From positions 1 to 52,315 of the forward strand of contig ML976993.1 in assembly GCA_010015675.1 (NCBI GenBank): DNA of 52,315 nt, given 5' to 3'. This DNA is from Byssothecium circinans. Lineage: Eukaryota > Ascomycota > Dothideomycetes > Pleosporales > Massarinaceae. Position 1 is the stretch's first letter, and each line of letters begins with the position of its first letter. Below are positions 10,153-20,056 of this stretch, one piece after another. The position numbers and the translations under genes are program-made. The notes below the pieces were generated by a model. That model saw nothing but the letters and a program-made list of their open reading frames with translations, searched no databases and was not told the DNA's origin.

Positions 10153-11201
10153 ATGAAGTCCTTTTTCCTCCTCCCCATCCTACTCCCCCTCTCCACAAAT
10201 GCCCATTACTTCTTCGACCGCCTGATCCTAAACCACACCCCCACCTCACCCTGGGAGTACATCCGCAGAATTAGCCCGCAAGATACTGGCACTCCCGAGA
10301 GCTGGAAGCACGACTACGACTGGACTATTCCCATTATAGATCCTTTGTCTCCCGATCTGCGCTGCGGTCGCAATGCTTCGACCGCGTGGTCGAGACTCAA
10401 GACCGCTGTGGTACAGGCTGGCGATACTGTTGGGTTTGCCGTGAATACTTCGGTGGGGTTACCGGGGGAAGGGGCCCGGTGAATCCTTGGGATGTAAGAT
10501 AGAACCTAGAGATGGGGGAGGGAAGGTGATGGCGAGTTCGACTGTTATGGGTTCTGACAGTGTACACAGCGCTACCCAAACCTTTACCACCCCGGGCCAG
10601 CTACAGCATGGCTATCTCGCTCCCCGGGACCACTAGAGGAGTACGAAGGCGATGGCGATTGGTTTAAGATACTCAGTGTGGTGGGAAGAACAGAGCAGTC
10701 TGTGGTTCCAGATGACGAGTATTTCTGGAAACAGCAGTGGGGAACGTACCAAGCGAGAAGTGTCGGTTCCGCTTTTCACATCACTGTCTTGGTGTGTTGA
10801 ATGTATGCTTATGGATGGGTATAGTGGAATTTCACTATCCCCGCAACCACACCGCCAGGGGACTACCTCCTTCGCTTCGAGCACCTGTACCCAGTCCCTG
10901 CAAACGCACTGTACGCACCTCCCACCTCCACCTCCACCTCCACCATCATCCCCTCTCATCAGCCGTGCCTTCCACTGACTCCCCCTCCTGCATTAGCCAA
11001 GGAACGCAATTCTACGCCAACTGCGCACACATCAAAATCCTAAACCCAAGCGGCAAAATCGGCACACCGGGTCCACTTGCCAAGATTCCTGGTATCTATG
11101 CCTTCGGCCAGAAGGAGATATACTTCTGGGCGGACATTGGGAATGAGACTTACGATATACACGATTTCGTGGAGCCAGCGCCGGCGGTGTGGAGGGGTTA
11201 A
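10153..11201 (+). CDS. AA9 lytic polysaccharide monooxygenase, four exons
   Basis: Second secreted AA9 enzyme, about 260 aa. The gene is split over three frames, and my model joins them: exons 10153-10452, 10570-10761, 10825-10910 and 10997-11201. The first junction is least certain (another acceptor nine bases upstream keeps the frame). The signal peptide is residues 1-17, leaving His18 (HYFFDRLILNH) as copper ligand. The second ligand is His107 in LYHPGP, and QFYANC supplies Q197 and Y199. The typical EYEGDGDWFKI and TPPGDYLLRFEHL segments are present in order. There is no binding module or linker, so this is a single-domain AA9, unlike the extended one at 2.1 kb. The sequence shows no break that splicing cannot explain, so I call it intact. 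Confidence 0.85.
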
Positions 11202-11715
11202 GGGGTAGAAAGTTGGTGTTGCCGTAACAATTTACAAGGCTTAGACTATGCAAGTCTTTTGACAACTGACTGTAATTCGGGTTATCTATCCAAAGTTGTT
11301 AATAGTGACGTGTGTTCACTGTAACTTCTCACCTGCGAATGGCGTCACCTTTCACATGTAGTAAGCAAGCACGGAGAGCCGACATGGAGGGAAAGAAATA
11401 TGGTGGGGAGAGTAGGAAGAAGGATTACCGCAACTCCGGCCAGGAAAAAAATTAGCAAACACTGCCTCGCCATAATTCGCATGCACGTTTTCCAACAAAG
11501 GTATGAGCGGCGAGCGGGTCGATAGAAAGAGAATGCAAGTTGATCATGAGCAATTTGCAGAGATGTAAGAGTGTGACTGAGAAGGTCGAGAAGGGTCGAC
11601 AATTACGTCGAATACCCATTCTCCTTGATATATTCACAAGTAGGTGGCGCCGACCCTATGCACACTCTAGCATGAACCGCTCATAATATTCCACCATGCT
11701 CTAGACACCCACTCT
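11202..11715. other. Convergent intergenic region
   Basis: About 510 bases between the 3' ends of the AA9 gene and ULA1. Only short spurious frames seen. Confidence 0.6.
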
Positions 11716-13551
11716 TCATACCATAATGACGGCCGATTTACTCTTTATGCCGTCAAAGATGCAGGTGTTATCCACAGGAATATACTGCTCTGTGATAACC
11801 TTGATGATCTCTTGTGAGACGACGCCTCCCGTCAATGCGCCAATGTTGTGCAGTTCAGCACCACCTGCGCGTACTAGCTCTTGCACAGATTCTCTAACCT
11901 GGGTCTTTACAGTTGCAAGGTCATCCTCATCGGGCGAGGCACTGGCCTCCTTGATCAGCTCGTCTGTGATGGTGAGCGCAATACCGGTGACCTTTTCGGT
12001 ATCTGCGTCGACGTCTGCGTCGGACTCGCCCGGTATTTTGGGTGCGCCGCCTAATGCATCTTTGTCGTGTGTTGCTACGAACTTGTCCCAGGCGAGAAAA
12101 GCGATGTATATGGGTAGCAACGAGTCTGGAAAAGTGAGGGTTTGTGCTACTCTGGTCAGTATACTTTGGTAAATGAGGCTCGTTAAGTGTTACCGATAGC
12201 TTTTGCCCGGTCCCCCCACTTCACCTCGCCCTCCTCTGGCACAATCTGGAACGGCCGTCCTCGTACAAGCTTGATGTGCGCCGCGTTCTTGCAGAAAGCC
12301 TCGATATCCTTCTCATCGATGGGTGTGTGCCGGTTTGTGGTCCGCTCTAGGAACCGCACACTCCCAACCACCTCCGCAAGATCTTTTCGTGCTTTTGACT
12401 TGTAGATATTCTGTAGCTCAATGTAGTCTGCGGAGCGGGCCTTCATGTCCGGCACAGACCCCGGTACTGGAAGCACACCATATTTTGTGTAGAAAAGACC
12501 AATCGCATTCGCTATTACCCAGAAGCTAGGTGAGTTCTGTCGGATAAGCAGCGATTCGGGGGCCTTGAAGATGTCTTTTACTGCGCTGCTCGGCTCCGGA
12601 GGGTTCAGAGACTTTAGTACAGCTGCTACTGCTTCATCAAAGTTCTCCTCTCCACCTTCAGGGTTGTCTGTCCGCGCTGCCTTAGACACCATTGCCCTAA
12701 ACGTTGTCTTGTCCTTGTAATTCTGCGGCACTTCGCTGTTGTGCTCCTTCTTCCACTCCTCCAGAAAGTGTAGTAGTAGAGCGACGAACGGTACGTGACC
12801 GTGGTCGTCTGGGTTCATGGCTTCTAGGTTTGTGGTTTTTTGTGTGGCATAATGCAGTAACTCTGGCCATGGCTTCAGCAATCGCAAATCGGATGTGGTC
12901 TCGGGGCTAGGGTGGGTATCGACGATGGGGAAGGAAGGAGGTAGGTGGACGGAAAAGTGCGAGTAAAAGCCGACCGAGTGGACGTAGAATAGCGGGACCA
13001 TGGCTGCATCTGCAAAGGCGGCGATCTTGGAGAGCAGTGAAGGGCGAATGGGGGCTGTAGCAACGATGAGCGTGTATGGCGAGAGCACGTCTGGATACGA
13101 AAGCCAGGACTCAGCCGGCTGGTGTTGTCAGCCTGAGCTTCACTGGGAATTCCGATACATACCTCGGTGATGAAATTGCCCTGAACATCTGGGTTCAGCT
13201 CCTTGAGCAGATTACATGCATGTTCTGCGCGGAAGCCTCCAAGATGTTGCTCCTCCAAGAAAAAGTTCACACCCAAGTCTTCCTCGGACACGATAGTGGA
13301 GTCTTGTATGGTGAAATTGCCAATTCCAGGAAGCACCAGGTTCTTGAGCGTCTCGAGGCCGACGACGCCGGGCCCTGAGTTTAGGAGGAGGATGTGCGAG
13401 CTCTCGAGCGCGATCTGGCCGGTTGCTCCCCAAAGGCGAAGCTGGCGATCATACCTGGCGGCGTTAATCTGTGTCAAGCTTGGGAGGGTTTCGTAGCTTA
13501 CTTCTTCTCCTTTGCGGTGGGGCCCTTGACCGGAGGAGGCAGATCAGCCAT
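11716..13551 (-). CDS. ULA1: NEDD8-activating enzyme E1 regulatory subunit (ULA1/NAE1/APP-BP1)
   Basis: The regulatory half of the heterodimeric E1 that, with UBA3, adenylates NEDD8/Rub1 for transfer to cullins. There are four exons (13502-13551, 13163-13454, 12194-13109, 11716-12125) giving 555 aa, the usual family length. The first intron is placed so that exon 1, ending KGPTAKEKK, joins YDRQLRLWG; this is the conserved E1 opening, and the splice sites are GTAAGC and CAG. The Rossmann-like region follows with LLLNSGPGVVGLETLKNLVLPG. The C-terminus carries LHNIGALTGGVVSQEIIKVIT and ends near YIPVDNTCIFDGI, both typical of the family. As expected for this subunit there is no catalytic cysteine domain. 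It shares a 242-bp divergent promoter with TOP3. Confidence 0.95.
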
Positions 13552-13793
13552 CTTGTCGATTTCGCGTCGAATGTATTTAACGTAGAGCACTATCGAGCGC
13601 GCCACTATTCTATTTAATACTCGCTACTATACTAATGACATACTGGCTTGGCGCACTAACCCCACCACCGGCCCGTGCCTACCTGACCTGTCCGAAACGG
13701 GCATAGACCTGCGCACATCCAGAGACGCCTTGTTCGGGGGTAGTATATACATTGCCTTTACAGTCTGTGGCAACGCGAAACACACGATCCGCT
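13552..13793. promoter_or_regulatory. Bidirectional promoter of ULA1 and TOP3
   Basis: A 242-bp gap separates the start codons of two divergent conserved genes. No specific binding site is claimed. Confidence 0.5.
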
Positions 13794-15959
13794 ATGGTGG
13801 TGAGAACGGTGTTATGCGTTGCGGAAAAGCCATCGATTGCGAAAGCAATTGCAAACCACTTGGGAGGTCAAGTGACTACCGTGAGCACAGAGAGGCGCGC
13901 AATCCGTCAGTCGAGCTAATGGACGTGCAGCATAACATCCAAGGCAATCCGTATGTGAAGAACTACGAATTCGACTACACCTTTCCGCAATGGGGTCATT
14001 GCAGTGTCACGATGACCTCTGTGCTAGGCCACCTCCTCAGCCACGAGTTTGAGCCGCGATACAAGAGCTGGACTTCATGCGACCCATCTGCGCTTTTTGA
14101 CGCTCGCATCGAGGTTTTCGTTGGTAGCAACAGAAAGTCTATCGCAGACAACATCAAGCGACACGCTCGCCGGGCCGACGTGCTCTATATCTGGACCGAC
14201 TGCGACCGCGAAGGTGAGCATATAGGCACCGAGATTCGGTCGGTGGCAGCACAAAGCAACCAGGCTCTGGGTCGCGCTGGCGGCACAGTAAGAGCACATT
14301 TCTCCAACATCGAAAGAGCGCATATCATTCACGCCGCACAGCATCCCGCCGATCTCGACGAAGCGCAAGCCGACGCAGTAGCTTCTCGTATCGAGCTCGA
14401 TCTTCGTGTGGGTGCAAGTTTCACCCGGCACCTCACCCTGAGTCTTCGTCCTGTACTCCAGCGAGGCAACCTGTCAGAAGCCCCCCAATTAATCAGCTAC
14501 GGGAGCTGTCAGTTTCCTACGCTTGGCTTCATCGTCGAGCGCTACTTGCGCGTTCGGAATTTTATCCCGGAACCATTCTGGGACATCAAACTGATGCATC
14601 GAAAAGCTGGAATAAGGGTGAACTTTAGTTGGGCTCGTAAACACCTCTTTGACAGAATGTCAGCTGTTATTCTCTATGAGTGGTGTCTCACTTCGCAGAA
14701 TGCTCAGGTCCAAAAGGTCAAAACCAAGCCAACGAGCAAGTGGAAACCCTTACCGTTGACTACTCTAGAGCTTCAGAAGTGCGGTAGCAGATTCCTCGGA
14801 ATGGACAGTCAAAAGGTTCTGCAGCTTGCAGAGAAGCTATATCAAAAAGGTTGGATTAGCTATCCTCGAACCGAGACAGATCAGTTCGATCAGGGTATGG
14901 ACCTTCGCGGCCTCGTCTGGAAGCAGGCGCAGGGCGGCCGCTGGGCTGATTATGCAACGGCGTTGGTCGAAGGAGGCTTTTCGTGGCCCCGTAACGGACG
15001 TAATAATGATAAAGCCCACCCTCCTATCCACCCGGTCAATTTCGTCAATCCAACTACGCTCTCACATGAAGAGCAGCGAGTCCATGAGTTCGTCGTCCGG
15101 CGCTTTCTGGCATGCTGCAGCAAAGACGCCCAGGGGTCAAAGACCGACATTAGTATTCTCTATGGACCGGAAACGTTCAATGCATCTGGCCTTGTAATAT
15201 TGGAGCGCAACTATCTCGATGTCTACGTTTACGATCGGTGGGGCAACCAAGAACTTCCCCCGTTCATCGAAGGCGAGGTCTTTGAGCCCACCGAAGCTAT
15301 TCTTAGTGAAGGTAAGACGTCACCACCTGGATATCTAACTGAACCGGACCTGCTTGCACTAATGAACGCGAATGGTATCGGCACTGATGCCACAATGGCC
15401 GACCATATTGTCACAATTATAGACCGACAATATGTCGAAGCCAGAGCTCAGCCAAGACAAGCGCGGCATGGAAATGACGAAGAAGAGTCCGAGGAGTTGC
15501 CAGCCCAAGCGAGAGTCGGAAATGGTCGTAGAGGTAGAACTACAGAAGCCCATCGTCGTGGCGGCAGGAATAGCGGTGCTGGCCACGATAGCGCTAGAAC
15601 AGGTGTTCGGGAATTCATACCCACGACGCTAGGGGTCGCTTTGGTCGAAGGCCACCAGAATATGGGGTTCGAGACTAATTTAACGAAGCCTTTTTTACGC
15701 AAGGAGGTAAGATAACGTCCTTGATCAATCTCCATCAGGGCTGCTAATGACAGGTGTAGATGGAGCTGAAGATGAACGCTATATGCCATGGACAAACGAC
15801 AAAGGCTCGGGTCGTGAACGAAACCATCGAGCAGTATCGAGGGGTCTATGCTCGCATGAAGCAACATCCGGACGTCCTTCGTACGGTGAGGTGAGTCTCG
15901 GCGTACCTACTTCTCCGCTGATGTGATTGTAGGCTGTTCGGGAGTATGTTTTTGGTTAA
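13794..15959 (+). CDS. TOP3: DNA topoisomerase III (type IA)
   Basis: Decatenates DNA with the RecQ helicase/Rmi1 complex during recombination and replication. There are four exons (13794-13880, 13931-15706, 15760-15885, 15933-15959) giving 671 aa. Exon 1 encodes the TOPRIM start VLCVAEKPSIAKAIANHLGG, which lies in a different frame from the main exon. TOPRIM acidic residues are seen in DCDREGE. The catalytic tyrosine is Y340 in GWISYPRTETD, followed by the conserved KAHPPIHPV and GIGTDATMA motifs. The last two exons are tiny: the final one encodes AVREYVFG, matching the conserved end of fungal Top3. A basic RG-containing insert lies at about 535-580. No long zinc-finger tail like that of animal TOP3A is present. 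Confidence 0.95.
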
Positions 15960-16569
15960 GTGAACTGAGGATTGTCTACCTCACCATCGAACCCTACCAG
16001 ATGCCGCGCATCTCAACCTACTATTTGATACTAATTATATTCTAAATGTATAAGCATTTAGACTAGAGGGAGGAAGCGAGACTGGATGACTATTTGTTAC
16101 ATGACTCAAAGTTGCACAACTGCAGGCACCGCTGTAATTCTGCCGCACCTCTACCGCCCTCGGGTACTGCTTACTGCTTGACAAATGGCGGGGCAGTCGC
16201 GTCTCCGCGGGGTCCTCGTCATTCACGAGCACATGCATTATCGTCCCATAGTCACAATTAAATATTCGCACAACAGTCACTCCTACGAGAATAGTCTCGA
16301 TAACGTTTGTAATTGTATCGCACGTCCATCCTCAATTTTTTACCAATCCATTGATGCGATTGCTCGCACGAACGCCGGTTGACCCGCTACCGAACATAAC
16401 TCAGCGCACCCACTGCATCCGTCATCGGAAGTCTCGATTAGCGTCCAGCAAAACCCGTCTGCTTCCAACCGTCCTCTACAGACGTCCTCTAGCCCAGGCG
16501 CCGACCTCTCAGCAGCTCCACCCTCTTCGAATACACACAGCTTTCTTTACAACACAAGGAACGAGCGAC
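15960..16569. other. TOP3-RKI1 intergenic region
   Basis: No separate gene. The last 216 bases (16354-16569) form an open, Arg-rich extension in frame with the isomerase and could be coding or 5' leader. Confidence 0.5.
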
Positions 16570-17462
16570 ATGTCCGATTCGGCCATTGAAACCGCGAAAC
16601 GCGCGGCTGCCCAACAAGCTGTGGCCGAACACTTTGATCCCTCTGCAGCAAATGTTGGCATCGGCTCGGGAACGACAATTGTATACGTGGTAGAAGCCAT
16701 CAAGAAGGCATCGACGAACCCTGCCATTCGTTTTGTACCGACCGGATACCAGTCGCGACAAGTGATTATCAAGGCCGGTCTGACACCAATTGCTTTTGAT
16801 AGTCTTCCCGAGAACACTCTACTTGATGTCGCTTTCGATGGTGCAGATGAAGTGGACGTGGATTTGAACTGTATAAAGGGAGGCGGCGCCTGTTTGTTCC
16901 AGGAGAAGCTGGTAGCTGAGCGCGCGAAGAAGTTTGTTTGCGTAGCCGGTAAGCTTGCAGGTACATTTATGAAGTCAGTCTGACTAAATCTATAGACTAC
17001 CGCAAAAAGCAAGACCGTCTTCTAACCTTCTGGCCCACGATACCCATCGAAGTTGCGCCGATTTCCGTTCCAACCGTCCTTCGCTCTCTTAGGACCCTTG
17101 GGTCATCAAACCCCACAGTCCGCAACACACAGCTCGAGAAGTCAGGGCCCCTGAAGACAGACCAAGACTTTTTCATCATCGATGCGCCGTTCAAGCCTCT
17201 GCTGACGACCGACGATGTTAATGCGGGTAAAGGCAAGGGCGATGGAAGTGACGGCACATGGGAGGTGAGCAAGCTGAGCCAAGCCATTAAGGGTCTTACT
17301 GGCGTCCTTGAGGTGGGCATTTTCTCAGGTCTGAACGGCCCGGACGCGGAAGCGCTGAGGTCGACAGACGGTATAAAGACGGTTACGAGCGGGCAAAAAC
17401 CCGTCGCTGTGTACTTTGGCATGGCCGACGGTAAGGTCGAGCTGCGGACGGCAAAGCAATAG
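16570..17462 (+). CDS. RKI1: Ribose-5-phosphate isomerase A
   Basis: Interconverts ribose-5-phosphate and ribulose-5-phosphate in the pentose phosphate pathway. Two exons (16570-16948, 16996-17462) give 281 aa from [10 protein letters not shown]. The 47-nt intron has a GTAAGC donor, a CTGACTAA branch point and a TAG acceptor. Family motifs are visible in order: VGIGSGTT (phosphate-binding loop), FDGADEVD and the [11 protein letters not shown] segment with its catalytic acid and lysine region. The C-terminal half ends with a GLFxG-like loop seen here as EVGIFSGLN. An upstream in-frame ATG at 16354 would add 72 residues rich in Arg, Ser and Thr, resembling a mitochondrial leader. I keep the shorter start as the conserved one. 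Confidence 0.93.
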
Positions 17463-18019
17463 AATCCAGAGTCTCGCTAGACTGTAAATATGGACCTATC
17501 AGTACGTGTATCGATGAACAATTCCGCTAAATGTATCTTGTATTGCCGTGTGTGAGGAGTCTCGCAATGCTGCATGCCAGTTAGAGTTGAGAATGACAGA
17601 ACAAGATAGAAGTGCAGGCAGATTCTGTGTGACTTGAGACACGGCTAATTTGAAACACACATTTGTGTACGCCGTTTCGCCTTGACCAAAGCAAACGGAT
17701 CACAGCTAAGCGTCAGGCTGTTTCTTTCACTTGAAGACTCCATGGCGCCTTCCCTTTTAACAAAGCCTGGCTGCCACCATCCACTTCCGCCAACTCACCA
17801 CTGCCAAATCCTTCATTACAGTCGACAATATCGCAGCCACAACTTATCTTCAATTCAACACCTCAACCTCGTCACCCCGTCGATGCTGACAAAGCGCCTA
17901 AAGTGGAAAAGCCGCCCAGTACCTCCTCACGTGAGCGCGCCACGTCGATCGCGTCCCAGCCGCGCGCGGTCTCATCTTCACGACGCTCTTCCTCGCCACC
18001 CAGAGCCCTGACTTCTGCG
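17463..18019. other. RKI1-RAD18 intergenic region
   Basis: 3' end of RKI1 and promoter of RAD18. The RAD18 frame is open upstream to 17903 but has no better start. No other feature seen. Confidence 0.5.
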
Positions 18020-19450
18020 ATGGAGTTCTCGAACAACCTCCCAGACTCCACCGACTGGATTCCCACGACTCTTCCCGCATTCTCGCCCCTCGAAGCCGCG
18101 CTCCGATGCGAAGTCTGCAAAGAATTCTACAACAACCCCGTCATCACGTCGTGCTCGCACACTTTTTGCAGCCTTTGCATCAGAAGATGCATTGCCGTCG
18201 ATGGGAAGTGCCCAGCGTGTAAGAGCGCGTGTCAGGCAGATAAATTGGTTATGAACATTGCGATTAGAGAGGTTGTGAGTCGATGGGTGGATGCACGTCC
18301 GTCAGCACTGGAATTGGCGCGCAAGGACAAGGAAGAACCGCGTGAAAATGGGACAAAGAGAAAAAGGCAGAGGGACGCTGAGGACGATGAGCCGGTGCGG
18401 CAGACGCGTGCGCGAAGTACGAGGAGTGGAGGAAGGACAGAGAGTCAAAGGAACGGCGGGGAGTCAATAGTTGTGTTAGATAGCGAGGATGACGAGTACT
18501 TGCCCGATGGATTTGTAAAATGTCCAATCTGCAATACTGGAATGAAGGAGGCCTTGGTGTACGACCATGTGGAGACTTGCACGGGAGAAAGTACTGGCCG
18601 AAGTACACGGTCAAGGTAAGCTCTTCTTTGTCGCAGGATCGATAGACAGACTCACAGCGCCGCCAGAAAGCCCACGACCTTTCCTTTAGCGCTCCAGCCT
18701 CGACCCAAAGACCCTACGCCCCCCGCGAAACGCATATCGGGCTTAAACTACGCCATGCTGACTGAGACTGCGCTCCGGAAGAAGTTAAAAGAGCTCGACA
18801 TACCTAGTAGCGGTTCCAAGCACTTCCTTATCCGTCGTCACCAAGAGTGGATCAACATCTTTAATTCGAATTGCGACGCAGCGGATAACGTGCGGAAGAC
18901 GAAGCGCGAGCTACTGCGGGAGCTGGATGAATGGGAGCGTACGCAAGGTGCCAATACAAGTACCAAGGACTCAGTCTTCATGCAGAAGGACTTTGACGGG
19001 AACGGGCATGCGATGGCTCATAAAAGTCAATTTGATGACCTTATTGCACGAGCGCGTGCGAAGGCGCGGCAAAAGGTCCAAGCGAATGGAGAGGCGAATC
19101 AGGAGAAGGGGATATATCAGACGGAACAAGATGTCAGCAGTCACGAGCAACAGTCTGAACAACCACCAACGGATACAGACCCACCGCAACCACAGCCCTA
19201 CGCAGGTAACGAGGCCGCGCTGTCGAGCATCCGACACAAAGTCGAAGGAGCGAATAAAACAGACAGGGCATTTCCTCCTCTTGACGACGAAACAGCGAAA
19301 GCAAATGCGATTGCAGCGCGGACCACCCAGACGCCGCCAGATCCCACGAGCTTCCAAGATCAATTTGGAAGCCCTACTAGGAAGGTTCCAATGTTCACAC
19401 TGCCGGCCGAGCCCGTTGTTGATGTTGAGAGCTCGACAACGGTGCAGTGA
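18020..19450 (+). CDS. RAD18: Postreplication repair E3 ubiquitin ligase RAD18
   Basis: Ubiquitinates PCNA together with the E2 Rad6 when replication forks stall. Two exons (18020-18615, 18658-19450) give 462 aa; the 42-nt intron has GTAAGC and CACAG sites. There are three domains in the expected order. A C3HC4 RING (about residues 30-70) starts CEVCKEFYNNP and contains CSHTFCSLCIRRC. A UBZ4-type zinc finger (about 170-190) is CPICNTGMKEALVYDHVETC. A SAP-type DNA-binding motif (about 245-280) contains LRKKLKELDIPSSGSK. Between RING and finger lies a charged linker with KRKRQR, a likely nuclear signal. The C-terminal third is low in complexity and includes the usual Rad6-binding area. Domain content and length make the call firm. 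Confidence 0.94.
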
Positions 19451-20056
19451 AGATGAGATTAATCTTGTATCGGATTGGTTGCTCAACGGGGCGTAGTTCG
19501 AAGGGTGTTAGCTGGTGCTCGGAGAGTGGGTCCTTGAATCGAAACGAGGCCTATGGGAACGGACTGCTGACAACTTCGCGCAGCAGATACGATGAGAGGG
19601 TGGTTTTGGTGTGTTCATGAATATAGCGGTGGCCAATGGGATATGAAGTTGGTCGTGATGACTGGTCAACTTTCTTTTCCGCTTTCCAATTTGGGGTGGT
19701 GTCGAAAGGCGGTGTTCAGTCCACGGTCCCCTCGACATTGTTACTCTGATCTTCCCACTTATCCCATGCATCTCATACATTCGCATCGTTAAGCACACTA
19801 GAGGTCCTGTGCACACCACGATTGTCTTTATACCTTCTCCCAACTTCACCTTCGTCCCTGTGTTCCCAATATTCGCTTTTTCGCACTGCTAAGGGCTCCC
19901 ATCGGGCAATCCACGAGGCCTCTTTCAAGGCAGATAGTTCCGCTCTTCCACTCCCGCGGCCCTCACAAAAATCACAACATCTGCATAGACGCGTCGTATA
20001 TTACGTTTTTCAAGGCCGCCTATACCGAAGCACATTTTGGCAGAATCACTTTCACA
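19451..20056. other. Intergenic region, promoter of the orphan gene
   Basis: About 600 bases with no recognisable gene or repeat. Confidence 0.5.
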
